A DNA stretch of 64,000 bases from Bemisia tabaci (Eukaryota; Arthropoda; Insecta; Hemiptera; Aleyrodidae): contig NC_092798.1 of assembly GCF_918797505.1 (NCBI RefSeq), positions 2,121,501 to 2,185,500 of the forward strand, read 5' to 3'. Below, one piece after another: positions 45,694 to 60,600 of the stretch. The notes under the pieces are model-generated. The model did no database searches. It saw nothing but the letters and a program-made list of their open reading frames with translations, and had not been told where the DNA came from. How positions within the stretch are numbered: position 1 is the stretch's first letter; each line of letters opens with the position of its first letter. The position numbers and the translations under genes are program-made.

Positions 45694-48600
45694 TTAAACT
45701 GCATTTTTGAGAGATCGGTGTTGTTCGGTGCAAACAGTTGACATTGATTCGATTGCCCGCTCTTCGGCACTTGCCTTGCAGACGGTAAACAGCTTAGGCA
45801 GAATATGGTCAACGTAGTAGTTCTGAAATAAATCAAACGGATTATAAAATAAATTTTTCCAATATGTTTTATGGTACCTCAAAATTCATTCTTTTGTACG
45901 TATTTAGACCTAAAATAGATTTGTTATTCCGAAGTTTGAATTGTATCTTTCCTTACAACAAACTTCAAGTACGAGGTCTGTTAGATTAGAAACCGGATTT
46001 TGGTCATAACTAGCCCACAATGCGTCCGAATTAGGTTTTCTTGAGCTTTCCTGATAGCTGGAAATATACTTAAGAACGCTACGTTCACAGATTTTGTTTA
46101 TTTTGATCAGTGTTTATTCTGTGTCATCTTGAATACGAGTAGGTCAGGTGCGTTTTGCGATTTTCAGCATGCGATCACGATAGAGCAAAGACTCAACATT
46201 TAATTTTGTTTTAAACTCGGTATACTCTGTACCGAAACTTTTGGTATGCTAAGTAAAGTTTACCAAGATCGTTGTATGAGATGTTCCCACTGTTTTGAGT
46301 GGGTTAAACGATTCAAAACTGGTCAGAAGTTCGTCAAAGATGAGGAGCATGGGAATCGACCCTCAATGGCAACTGACATTTGTCACGTGGAAGAAGTGCG
46401 AGCAAAAGTGCTCAAAAATGGTCGTTTCGAGCTTGTTGAAGAGAGTAATATATCTGAAGGCTCTGCACATACAATTTTGATAGAATATGTAGACACGCAT
46501 CGAGTTTCAGGTACACTTGCCCCTTGATTGTTGTCCGTTGAACGAAAATCCAACCAAATGTCAATTTCCCTTTAGTTGCTTGAACGTTCTAACAATGATC
46601 CTACATTTTTGGATAGGATAATTTTCGGTGACAATACTTAAGTGTACGGCTACGATATGGAGACGAAACTCCAATCGTCCTTGTGGGTTGAAAAATGTAG
46701 TGCAAGACCGAAAAAATAGAGACAAGTTCGGTCAAACATAAACATCGCAAAACACCCTTGAGGTTGCCTAACTTCAAGCCACATACCAACAAAGCTAATT
46801 ATGATTTTTTAAATTTGTGAACGTAGCGTTCTTTAATATATTTTCAGCTATCAGAAAAGCTCAAGAAAACGTAATTTGGACGCATTATGGGCTAGTTATG
46901 ACCAAAATCCGGTTTCTAATCTAACAGACCTCGTAGAGTAAAACGCAAGTTCTTTTAAAATGATACCTTTTCAAAAATAACCATAAGCTCACGGAAAAAG
47001 TCCAAAAATCACACGGAGAAACAATAATTGCAAAAGATACCAGACTTCGGTGTATATTTAATACCGAAGTTTTCCGATGTAGGTAAGCGAATTTTTCTTT
47101 GGTTATACCTGAACCGAAAAAGTTTGGTGTTAGAAATTAACTTAAGTTCGGTATTTTCCACCGAATTTTTTTTGTGACTTTTTCCTCACAAGCGGGTTAA
47201 GCTCCACATGTTTAAGCTTTCTACCTCAGAAAGTACATAAATACCACTGCATAAGCGTAATTTGGAACAGATACAGATGAGGCATACAGATCTCACAATT
47301 CCATTCGAAACTCAAAATGGCCGTCGTTGTGTGACTTGTTTTCCGATCATACATACATAAAAAATAGACTGTTTGCAAATTGGGTGTAATACTTACGCTG
47401 TTGTCAAAACAGAGCTTTTGGAATTGAATAGCTAGTTTTTTGAAACAGCGCCTGTGCTCAGTAAAGGAAGAATCTTGTAAGTCAACCTTCAACCCTCCCA
47501 TCGACAGATCCAAAATTTTATCCATAGTTTGATCCATCAAATTGCGATTCTAAAAACAATGTCATATTTACAGAAAATTAAAAAGCCGATACTGGTAGAC
47601 CAGAAATTCATCAGCAGTCAACTAAACTCAGAGATAGCTCTTGTTACCCATGAGGGAACGTCGGATCCCCAAATGTAACAATTTCCGCAACTGCCGGAAC
47701 ATTAGTAAGGGGTTTCAAGTTTTCACTTAGAAAGTCAAGACCCGCATTTAACATTCAATTTTTGATAAAAATAGCTTCTCTGAAATATTTGCATCCATAT
47801 GCTAATCAGATACTTGGAAAAATTACAAATGACGTCATTTGCGTAATATCTGCTCCATTAGATCAGTGCTAAATGTCCACGCAATAACATGTACATTCAC
47901 CACTAATCAAATTGATTTCAACCGCGATATTCATCAGCGAGATATTAATCTCACTTGGGGGTTGATTTTTTTATTAACCGTTGTTTGAATGGCTTTAGGT
48001 CTCGATAGACGATCAAATTCCCGAACCAATCACCATCAAAATGTCGGGAGTCATGAGTCTTAAACTCATTAATTTGCTTAATTTTAAAATGAAAACTTGG
48101 CAGAAAATGATGAATGGTGGCACTCCATTCCGATCTTATTTTGAACAAAATAGTGCGGCCCGTCAAAATTTGATGGTAGATGGTGACCATCAGTCATCAG
48201 CATGTCTACTTTGATCGGAATTGGCTCGGAATTTGATCGTGTATCTAGGGCTTTTCAGCGCATACTTTTGATGAGGAAGCATACATCGTACATTTCAACT
48301 CGTACTATGTTTAGTGGTCCAATACTTCCTAACAGAGAAATAATCGAAATTCTGACTCGATTTTTTTTAGCACATCAGTGGTTTAAGTAGGAAAATACGT
48401 ATCTTCATTGCAGCGTTTTAAAATTTTTCATTATGATTTATCTTTTAAAAGTTAAATAATGAAAATATTCTTCTGAGAAATTAAAAATTCATGAAAATAA
48501 TTAGTGGAGAAAATTTACAGAAAATGTCTATAAAAACTGTTGGTTAGTCTCCTCAACAAATAAACCGTGAGCGGAGTCTTACACGGTTGCAACCAAAAAT

Positions 48601-51600
48601 GCACATTTTTCTACTTAGGATAAATCGATATTCTTTATTATTCGAAGAATTATCTAAGAACTATGGAATTAAGGTCTTAAACTGATGGGTTTTCCATTAA
48701 ATAGGGAACACATGAGAGGAAACGTTGCGGTACGTGAAATGCAGATTGGCTATTTTTGGCCAATTTTTAGCGGCTCTGGTGCTTGCACTAGAGCTGCTAT
48801 TCCGGACGGTCCCAGCTGGGGAGTATCAATGCAGCATGTTACATTGTAGAGACCGCGCGTTGGTTGATGGGAATCGGCGCCATTTTCGGCTATGTTCCTT
48901 GTCATGACTTTATTTTATTGCATACTGTTTTATTGTTAGTCAATGCTATATTGTGTATTGTATTTTTGGAATCATGGTGATACAGTCAACAATTCAAAAC
49001 TTGTTTGTGCTTTTATCTCGTGATGGAAAAAATGTACTTTACGTTCAAAATTTGAAAATTTGAATTTTAAAGTTTTCGCGGTTAAGGAAGCTTTAACCAC
49101 TGGGTTGGAGCTTCCTAGTCATTTACTCGATATCAGCTGATAGCAAACAAAGGTTACCAGGGAAACCGTAAACGTCTAACAACTATCGTGGCCATTGGGG
49201 CGATTATTGAAATGATATCGACTGTATGTCGCCGCTTACGACAGGACATAGCCCTATCTTAACTGTGTAATATATCGCAATTCGATATTGTTTTGATTTT
49301 TAAAAGGAGCAATTCATTCATACAGTTCCGATTAGTTTTGGCGAACGGGCCCTTAACCTACGGCACTCGGCTCATGGGAATTTTTTAACTCTAAATTTTT
49401 TAACCTAACTCTTCCATTCCGGGAACATATTTATTGAAAACGGCGACTTTTTCAACAGTCCTATTTTTATCTACAACATCTAAGTGGCCCTTCATAATCA
49501 TTTAATTTTGGCCCCTGGCCAGAAAAAGGTTCGGAAATTGCAGTGATTTTGCCGAAAATGCTGAAGTAAGTAAATTTGGGCATTTTTTTTCCTTCTTCAA
49601 ACTCTGTGGAGAAGCACTTCTCCTCCAGTACATCTATTTTTTTACTTATCTCTCGCAAGGTACATTTACAGAAGGTGTGTTCCAGTATTAACAGTTCAGA
49701 TTCGTTGTTTTTTTATTATAACGCTTATTTCGGAAAGCAATTATTACATTGTTCAATTCTACTGACTTTCAACACTCGATTATACTCCCGGCAAATTCTG
49801 CAGCAGCGTTTCAAATGTTGACTCTAATGCTTCCAACAGCCATCCGATGTTTAAGGGTTTATTCCTAGATTTAGGGATTTTCCGGAATTTCTAGGGATTT
49901 AGGGATTTTTCAGGAAATCTAGGGATTTTTTTTTGATGAGGTAAAGTTACCAAAAATCAACTTTTTAACCTCAATTATAGCTTCGACAATCGAAAACATT
50001 TTTTCATCTATATTTTGTAGGCCTTTTTGGCAACACTATTTTCCCCGCAAATAAGCCGGAAATTAAAACGATTGTGTCCTTCGATGTACTTGACATTCAA
50101 CTGCATTCAACCTGTTAATAATAAGAAATCAACTAATATTCTTTCATTTTATTGGTCTGGATTAGCACTGCTTTCAGAGAGCGCCAAAATTCAAACGAGC
50201 CAATCAGATTTAAATATTGCAAATCGCTACATCGAATGACATCATGATTCTTCATAAAAAAATGGCGCTTTTTGCAAAATCTAGGGATTTTTTAAGTATA
50301 TTTGAGCAAATCTGGGGATTTAGGGATTTTTAGCGAAATCTAGGCATTTTTTTTCTTCCCCGCTAGGGATTTAATATCGGAAGACTGGCTTCCAGTATCG
50401 TAGCGTTGATCGTCGCTGATGTCGAAATGGAACCTAATGCCGGACTTACTGTAACACCTCCATTCCTCAATTCCGGTGAGGAATACGTCTCTAACCTTAA
50501 CTCAATATAAATATACAAATTGATAAGTGAGTGCTTTAGTCTCCTGAAAACAGAATTGCGAAACTTAAAATTGGAGAAAAATGATGAGTAAATGAAAAAA
50601 TGGAACCAATTGATGGGATATGTCGCATGCCATTCTGACACAAAATATGGCGTCTATCGAATCACCTTAACTAAATAAAATAACCAAATTTTCAACTCTC
50701 AAACTATCAACTATCAACTATCAAAATTCAAACTATCAAAATTTCCAACAATGACAAAAATGATTGTAATATACCTATAATGTAATGAAATATACACGCT
50801 CTAATCATTTAATTTGTATTACCTTTATGTTATGTACCTACATGTTATACTATTTTTATAATAAATTTTGCCAACATGCTTTTCAATTCAGTCTACAACA
50901 TTTCATTCCGACGTGGCAATAATGATTTATAATGCCCCTAAACATTAAAATGAATTACAATAGTAATGCCGCATTATAATGTCGTATTATACATCGCAAC
51001 GATTCATGTCCTACTGATTATTGATTATTGTAAGATGAATTCTGTTTTCTCTGATTGTATGTTTCATACGTGCGAAGCAAGTACGGGTCACTAGAAACGT
51101 GGTTCGTACGGGTGGCTGATGAAATTGATCTTCGAATACCTTTTGATGAGCTAGGGAAATGGAACCATCTGCATCTCATGGACAATAAATAGTTGCCGTA
51201 ATTAAGGTCATCCCGTGATTAAGGTGCCGTGATTTAAGTCATAAATTCTTCATCTAATTCTTGATTCATCTCCAAAATGTCTGCTAAAGCTTTCATGCGC
51301 TTCTCCTTGTATGCATGAATGAGCAAATTGGGTATCGAACAAGCGGACACTTTTTGAAAATTTAGATGATTCTGGACAATATCGTACAGAAGTCCACGAG
51401 CTGCAGATAGAACCATTACCTCTAGCTCATCAAAAGTTATTCGAAGATCATTCAACAACCTCTTTGACAAGTTGCAAAAACTTTTCGTTAACAATAGTGT
51501 CACACGGTACTAGGAATATTTACTATTTAACGAACCTTATATTTCCCTGACTCAGTCCTAAATTATAGAAGTATGCGTTACTTTTCCAGCAATCCAAAAA

Positions 51601-54600
51601 AACAATTATACAAAAAACCAATACCTACACTTTCAGATATAAAAATGCAAATTTTTTGCAGCCTCGCTAAACGACTTATCAACCAGAGATTTTTTAGGAA
51701 GCGGACCTCCAAAGAGCTTTCAAAATTAAAAGTATACAACAAGTGATAATGCCATGTATTCGCCATATCAAAGCCCAATACACATTTATACACCGGCTAC
51801 GTAAATCTGCTAAGTTACAAAACATGAATCGACAGTTGTCGGATTGTACATCAATGACAAAATGTGTCTAGGCCCTCATTCTTGACTACAACTACTGCCC
51901 CCAGAGCCGCTCTCCGACGCCAATGCGTTGGAGCTTCCTGCTTGTTTTTAAATACACACATCAGTCATTATTCATCTACAGCGCAAAGTTTGTCCTCTCA
52001 CAGAGGAAACTATGACTAAAATAAATTGGCAAATTAATGGTGTTGCTTATGAACTCTTATAGTCAAAAGTCACCATAACCGAAAATAGTGGTATTTTTAC
52101 CATAATTTGAAAGTGTCACATTTGTGCATGTAATTTTGGAAACATTATCACTGAATGATACAAATTTGACTCTTATTGGTCATGACCACTATTGATCAAG
52201 AGCTCAAGTCTTTCTGCTCAAAATGTTTCTGCTCACTGTGATTGTAACTAAAAGCAAAAGCTCTCAAGGCTCACCTTTTTCAACAACGAAAGTTCTTCCT
52301 CGAGCCGTGTTTTCTCCTCGACAGACTTGGCGTTGGAGATCTGTCCCTCCAACATTGCGACCGGGATGTCTATCTCGGCCAGTCCCTTGGTTTTTTCCTC
52401 CTGAAAGCCGGCGTGATTAATTTCAATTGGGTCTCCCGTGTACATCTAATTAAAATGAATTCCACCGATTCTGTCTCTCTCCTCAATCCGTCACTTCTCC
52501 TCGCTCTGTCCGCAAACTTTGAGCGAAGCCTAGTAATTAGAGTAACTGATATTTATGAGTATCCTTGCCCCTCCATCATTCTCTACTTGGCTTCGTCCGC
52601 TTTCTTAGGGGAAATATCGGGTCCCTGCAAACTTATGCTGGCGGTTAAGTATATGGTTGTTTTTATATAATAATCCACAAAAATTAAGACACGCTCGGGA
52701 ATTAACCCTTATGTGCCCAAACTGGGTCAAATTGACCCGAGGTTTACTGAAAACACGTGCTTTACGGGTATTATGGGACCAAGTACATCTGAGTTCAGAT
52801 ATAGGTCTACAAATATATCCTAAATGAGAATTAGGTATCAAATTGAAAAAAGAAATACGAAAAACAAGTGACAGCACTGCTTAAAATAGGAGACACATAA
52901 TCTGGCCTCATTTTTTAACTTTTCTCCCGAATCTGGGCGTCATCTTATTGGTAGCATAGAGCGGAGCAATGCGAGTGCTCGCCCCATCGCGCCTTCAATT
53001 TTGCAGATGCAACACGGACATCCATCAAGCATGAATAGTCGTATCTCTGCGCCGTCATCAATTCGCCTCATTTTCCCCGCTCTATTTTCAGATTGTGTTT
53101 ACTTCCTTTTGGCTGATGTGTAGTGGGGTCTCAAACGGAATGGATTCTCTCTGGATTCAATGGATTCTCAAAATTATCTATGAAAATTAATTACTCGGAT
53201 TTCTTTTATAAATGTCACTTAGGAGTTCATAGGCTATATCGGACGTATTTCTATCAAACGGAACTGAGCGCCAATTTGAGTTCCTTTTGAGGAATTTAGA
53301 ATCCCGGATAGCGCGTTCTGTCAAACGGACCTAAGCGCCATGGAAAAGCATTGCGAGTATAGGAAGGAATAAGCCGGACGCCCGATTCCGCCGCCAATCC
53401 AAGCCCCCCTCTACCTTCCTCACCCTATGGCGCTTAGGTCCGTTTGATAGAAATACGTCCTATTGTCAGACATCTCAATAATTTCTTTTTTTGCTTAAAT
53501 CTTAGGCATATTTTTATGAAAATTTCAAAAAGAAGTCTTGATGGAGGCAAAAATATTGGGTGATATTTTTAGATAATTTAGTGTATTATGTAGTTATGAC
53601 ATGAACAAATTAGACGATTGATTTTACACCATTAACACCGTCAGTGACGTTTTTACTGTCATAAACAGTAGTATAAACAGAGCAAAATCACCAAATTTTG
53701 ACCAAATGAGGAGGCGAGAACTATGTTTTATTGCAAAATCACCAAGGATTTTGACACCGAGACATTTACGCTGTTATTATATCCTTCTTTGAAGGACAAA
53801 AAAGAAAAAAAAAACCTCCAGTCAAAATTGGCATTTAAATGTTCTTTTCTTTAAAGGCAGTCTCTTGTTACCATGATAATACCTGTGTATTTTCTTCGGA
53901 AGCAACTCTAAGTGAGTCTTGTTCTGAGAGTTCATCAGGGGCAGCAAAATCAGATCTAGAGTCCTCCGCCATTTTGTTTCCACCGAAGAAATAAGGTAGT
54001 TTCTTCAAGCCCAGTTTAAAAGATCCGTACAAATTTGGATGGCTGCTGGTCACACATTGTCGAACACCGTTTTGATGCTCGAAGATGCTTTGTTTTGGGG
54101 CTGATTTCTGGAGGGAAAACATGACGGGTTGGAATTCAATTAGATGCACGAGAGCAAATGCACTGACTTTAATAGAAACGGACCTAGGATCGGAAAAGTT
54201 CCATCTAGTCTGAGAGAGAAAAGGAGGTTTGAACTTCCTTTCCTCCATCACTGAAAAAAAAAGAATTGATAATTCACCGATTTAGGGTGGAGCAAAATTT
54301 GCCTCACTTCGTTAAGCTTTCTTATCCGTGCACGATGTTGAATCGAGTGAACGACTAGCACGAATTGCTACACCGATTTGCTACATAATTATGCGCGCCT
54401 TCATGCAGTTAATCTTGCATCGAGTGGCTTGGGAGTGTAATTGCATTTTTTGGTATTGGTACTTTGCGAACAGTAAAAATAGCTCAATAGTTAGGCTGAA
54501 CTGGCCGAATTTACGGAAAAATAGCGAAATTTACGGAAGAATAATTAAAAGGTAACAGACGTAGCTTTTTCGAGAGCAAAATCAGCTACACGCGTGTGTG

Positions 54601-57600
54601 TAAGTTAGCTGAAATTTGTGTAGCGATTTTACCTGCATGGTTTGCACGCTCGTTTTTTAGCTACACCATGCCATGAAATACCCGCGTGCAAGGCAAATTC
54701 AGCAATATTTTTTTTTTTTTTCAGTGGGATGACACGCAATTTCAAATAATAAGTTTAGCGACTGAATTCATAAGCGACTTTGATAAATTTTGGCTGAAAA
54801 AAATTTAGGACCAATTGCATTCAAAACTCTTTGATTCTTAGCTCGTTTTCCCCAAAATACGACACGGCGCATGTCTGTTAAGTGTTCTGTTCAAATAGTA
54901 TTGAGTTGATCATTTTTACAAAGAGTATTTTCCGTTCGTTTATTTGGACGTATCTCTGTCAAACGGAACTATGTGCATTAAGACATGAGCCCTGAGACCC
55001 ATAATAATGTATGCATAACAGGGCTCACGTCATGATGCACATACTTCCGTTTGGCAGAAATAATGTCAATTTCGTCGTTTCCCTCACAGAAAAACGTAAC
55101 TGAATTTCACTGTTGCCGAATGCCCTACACAAATTGCAGTTCTATATGTTCGGCATTTTTGGATGGAAATGTCTCTGAATTTTCTTTTGAGCTCATGCGA
55201 AAATCAGAGGAAGAAAAAATCTGAAAAAATTGCAGAGGTACGTCCTTGTAAAAAATTAAATAGTTTATTATCTCAATTCTGCAGCTTTGGAATGGAGTTA
55301 CGTTCATTCATCCGGGAAATGACGATTTTGGGGGAGACGCCTCCGTTTAAAACCACGTGAGCAGTTCGAGGAAACTTTAAATCAGTAATATGTAGCTCGT
55401 TTCCATTAACGCACATATACATCAAAAGTCGTACTTGCGACTTTTCCAGCAATTGAAGTTATTCCATGACATACAAGTTGTTCGGTGAGCATTACGTAAG
55501 AACGTACATGATCAAACTTACCTTAATCTAAAACCGCCCATGGTTACTTTTTTGCGTCTTATGTTTGTTGTTTCTGATTCATATGCATTGTTTGATCATG
55601 AGGTTTAATCATTAATAATCAAATAATAATTCTAACTCCTTTAGAATCTGCAAATACTCAGATTCAAACTAACTTCATAGAAGAAACTATGCCTCTAATA
55701 TGCATTATTGTTGTTGGCATTGTTGTTGTTTGATTATGAGGTTTAATCATTAATAATAAAATAATAATTCTAACTCCTTTACAGTAGAATGTGCGCATAT
55801 GAACAGCTCACCTGGTCTGCATTGTCCAGCCAACAACTGCTGAAATGACCGGCAAGGCATACAGGCATATCATCAACGTTGCAGTACCATCCAAACGAGT
55901 CTTCGTCTGCCGCTGCTGATGTCAGCGCTAAAACTGTAGAAAAAATAAAATTGTTTATTTTGTATCGACGTTAGTTAACATGACGATTACTATTAAATTT
56001 TGAACAAAAAAATCACGGCATGTCTTACCAACTGCCGTCTTTATCTGCAAATAGTCAGATTCAAACTAACTTCATAGAAGAAACTATGCCTCTATTAGGC
56101 ATTATTTAAAAAGAAATATGATTTTATTTACTGCCAAGAAGATTCCCTCTTGAATTAATCATAAAATTGCTTAAATTGAGCGGTGGTATCATAATGTTTG
56201 ATCTCAACTTGATGCTTTAACATTGATTACGGGAATATTAATATTCGCGCAACCAGAAGATAGGTGTTGTATCACTCGGAAATGAAGGCGTTTATTGGCG
56301 GGACAGAATTATGTCTTTATTCACTTTACTGCAATACATCATAATTTTTTTTTTTTTTTTGAAGGGGGATTATGCAGCGTAGCCGACGAGGGCGTAGAAG
56401 TGTTTCTTCTTCTTCTTCTTAATGAAACTTCTGTAAAAAAACAAATTTTATACCAACGTCTAATCAAAAGGGATTTGAAGACTAAGAAATTGACGGTAAT
56501 TGCTAAATTTAATGATCCATTGATTTCATAAAAATTAAAGTTAATCGGCTCATCCTATTTGGTGGATAATATCTACCAAATAATTTTTTCTCTGTGGCAG
56601 AGATTCTGCCTCGGGTTGATTTGGATTGCATCAATCGTCAAAGAAAATGAAGGAAGAGGCAATAATTTTGAATAAAATGAATGTAGAATATACTTACCGC
56701 CACTTGAGTATGGTAAGTACGTATCAAACATTGCCCCTGAATGACTGCTCTCCCAGTAGACAAGGGCCTATGTAAAAAACACTATAAGTTTTAATTATCA
56801 AATTAGACAGATTTAGATTCTTGTGTTGAGTTAGAATGGTTGGTGGATTATTATTTCGTATTGATAAAGCCGACCACCCACCAATTATTTTAATGAAACG
56901 AGCCATTTTTTCTCTTTTTTTTAAAAAAAAAAATAACTCTCTTCTTTTTTCCAATTTCAAATTCAATCCACCTTGAGGTAGATGAAAAATTAATGAGCTT
57001 ACTTTTAGAGTCAAGTGAAAAAATGTGTCGACTTCTACACTATTCATTGTGGCGAGAGAGACAATAATTGGCAAAATCGATATAATTAGTTTTGGAGAGA
57101 ACAACTGTAAATATTACTTTCAATGGTGTCGATAAAATTGAATGAAAAACCGCAAAAGTATACTAGATCCTCTAAATGGCTCATTAACGGAAACTCATAG
57201 CGAAGTTAGAATGCCTAGACATGGAAAGTATTTGATGAATGCTCACTTCTTTCATTTTTTTATTCTTCTTCAAATCGAGGAGAGTTTTGCTGAAACTGTC
57301 TGCCCAAATGGTTTCACCGATCAGTCGCGAAAACCCTCCTTTCCCACCAGTTCCTGTGAAAAAGATGAATATCCGATTCTGAGCATTCCTAGAACCAATG
57401 AAAAAATAGTTAGCATGGGGTGCAAGTTTGTCAAAATTAATGTTATTCGAGAAACAGTGGTTCTGCATGTTCATATCCAAACGTTTCTTTTCAGTCAGTT
57501 TTAGACCAGAGGAGATTTTGATCCACGAGATATACTTTCATGTTAGGAGGCTGGCGGTGTGATGTTCCGAAAGTATACCTTCTAGGTCACTGTACAAAAA

Positions 57601-60600
57601 AATCTAGTTTGATCAATTTGCCCCTGCGTCATTCATGAATCATTACTACGCAAGCATTTTCTACATAGTATCTGTACGAAATGAAAAAGTGTATTTTTCA
57701 TAAAAAGCAGTTATTTCGCCGGTATCCATAGTTTAGACGGCGCGTGAGCGGGTTTTTATGTAAATATTTTCTCATGAGCGTCCGTGAAAAAAACCATCTT
57801 AGTCCATGAAAATCAAGTAATTGATACTAAATCATAAAGGGTTATTCTACATAATTTAAGAACGAACAAAGTTTAAACATTTTAAACCAGTACGTCACTT
57901 TTTAGTTTGAAGTTCAAAAAACATAGTTTTTGGAGAAAGTTGTTTGGAAATCTCCAACACTCAGCGTGTACCTATATGACAGCCAAATTATATCGCGACT
58001 TTTCGTCCCCCATCTGCTAAAAAATGAAGTCGCAGCTTATGTTAAAATCTTAAAATCGAAGTTTTCAACGGGACTCTACAATAATAACTTCCCTGAAAAT
58101 TTTGCTTCCGTGGATCTGAGGCTCTATTCCTGTGGATAAAATCGTACTTGAAATAAGGATTTTCAGCTTGAATGTCACTACCTATAGCTTCTGTAATATT
58201 CTTTGGAGATTTGAATTAATTAATTTTCCTTACGGTTCGATTACTTTTCCCTTGCTCGATTTGTCTCCCTTCAGAATTTTGTAGAAGTTGTCCAAGGAGA
58301 CTTTCTGAAACACACATTTCGTAAAATGTAAGTATGCATATTAAAATACTGTGAAAACTAACTTTCGCGGGAAATTATAAGAAACCAGACGCGATATAGG
58401 ACTACCGGCTCGTCTTGGGTGGCGCAACACTGGCAGAAACTCGTCTGGTCACAGGTGAGTTTTTATAGTTTTTTAAAACAAATTTCTGCAGTTTCTTGTG
58501 CAATATGGATCCAGCTATTCTTAAGAACGCATAAAAGAGTTGTTTTACAGTTTCATATGAAGAGGTGAAAAATTAGACAAAGAGCTTCCCAAAATTTCGC
58601 CCCTTTTTCGGTATTCGATTCGACCATCGAACCAAGGTTGAAGTGAAAGCTTATAATAACGAAAAACATCTCAAGGCGAAAAAAAGCTCGCGGAAAGCGA
58701 ATTTTAGAATTCTACACAACCTGACGTAGAGACATGATTGGCTAAAAAACACAAGAATTTTTGATACATCCGAAAATGAACCGAAAATCGAACATTGGGC
58801 GAATCGCCCAAGGTCACAGAGACATAGGGAATTAAATAGCCGTAGCAGAAGAACGTGAAAAGACAGGGGAACTCCGTTCCCATGCCAAAATTATGAACGT
58901 TTTAGTCAACAACATTGTACAAGGCCAGTCACGATGGATACAGAAGAGCGCCTTCAAATCAATCCGTAAACATAATGCAAAATTCTGATACCACTATTCG
59001 TGCGTCACGGCAGTCATTTTGCATACCCGCCCATTTGAAGGCGAATCATTAACTTCAGGCAACGAGGTGCGAATTACAGCAATGTAATTTGATATTCATT
59101 AGAGGAGCCAAAGCCGGGGGCAGCCCACCTTGCAACTAAGGAGCCAAAGCCGGGGGCCACCCCCCTGGCTGGTAAGGAGTCAAAGCCGGCGGCCGCCCCC
59201 CTGGCACCTGGAAATCTGACCGACCGGAAACCATAATCAACGGGATTCGTTATCCACCCGAAATTTTACTTGACCGGAAATCGAAAATCATAATTTCTAC
59301 TCCACCGGATATGTGCACCAATCGAAAACTTGACTCACCTGGAAATCGGCCCAACCGAAAATGTGTTCCAACCCAAAATTTGGTTGTTCTCGGATGGAGA
59401 ATAACCAATTTTAATACCAATTTATCATTAATTTGCCTCGAAAATCGCAAAAATTCGATATAATTGATTGATGAATCGACTCGTTAACGTTAAAAATCGA
59501 TTCTACAAGAAAAAATACATAGGTGTCGGTGTACTACAGTTATGTTAGGTGCATTTAGTAATCCATGAATCAAAATTGAACAATTCCAATCCGAAAAAAT
59601 CGTCGATTTTCCGTAAAGAATCTTAAAAAATCGATATATCGACTCGTCAACATTAAATTCGATATCGCGTGTAAAAATGCGTATGAAGGGGTGTGTATAA
59701 CATGTGTATACAACGATAACAACCCCGTAGACACATCAATTCAACAAGAAAATAGCGAAAAATACGGCCGGAGTTTGTTTGACCCCTTTGCCCCCTCCCC
59801 CCCCCCCCCCATCTAACTCGAAGACGGTCCCTATACTCATCTTGAAATTTTTTCCTGAGTTTTCTGTTATTATAAGCTTCCACTTAAACTCTTCATTCGA
59901 TGGTCGAATCGAATACCGAAAAAGGGGTGAAAGTCAGCCCTTTTTTTGGGAGTCTCTTTAATTAATATTACAAATATGTGGCATATAAAACGTTTCAAAT
60001 GTATGAGTTACAGATTCGGCAAAGACAAGTGCTTCATTGGTCCCTTGAAATTTTATGATTTCAAGAATAAAGAAATTGAAGGGTCCAAGAGATTCAGCCT
60101 CTATTCTTGCATGAGCACGCACCACTTAAAAGCTCTTACAGTTTATCGATGGTGAAAGTGCAGAAGTGCTTAGCTCGGAAAACACGATTTTCTAAGCGAA
60201 TGAAAAAACGGTCCACATTCCTCTATATTGTTGGTAGAAGGGTGATATACCTTGAGGATAGCAAGTATGATGCTTTTTCAGACTCCATCAGCATTTTGAA
60301 TATGTAATTTTACAGTTCAACGTCGAAAGCTCATTTTATCCATGCGAAACTTATGGAATTTACAACCGCTTTTGAGAACGTTGCGATTTTGTAAATGGGC
60401 GACTCTCTCAAATTTGCATGAAAATACGATGATCAAAGCGAGAAGACATGAGAACCACAACCCAAACCGAGCCTTTGGACTCTTTTTTTTAAAAAAAGAT
60501 TAACACTTAAAAAGCATCTTAGAACGTAAATAATGTTCTTCGGGCATTCTTCAAAATTACGGCTCGATTTTAGACTCCACAATTCTGAACATTTTTGGTC

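Noticed and set aside
57142..57504. Plus-strand ORF of 120 codons
   Set aside because: It is antisense to legumain-like exon 57247-57388 and explained by it.
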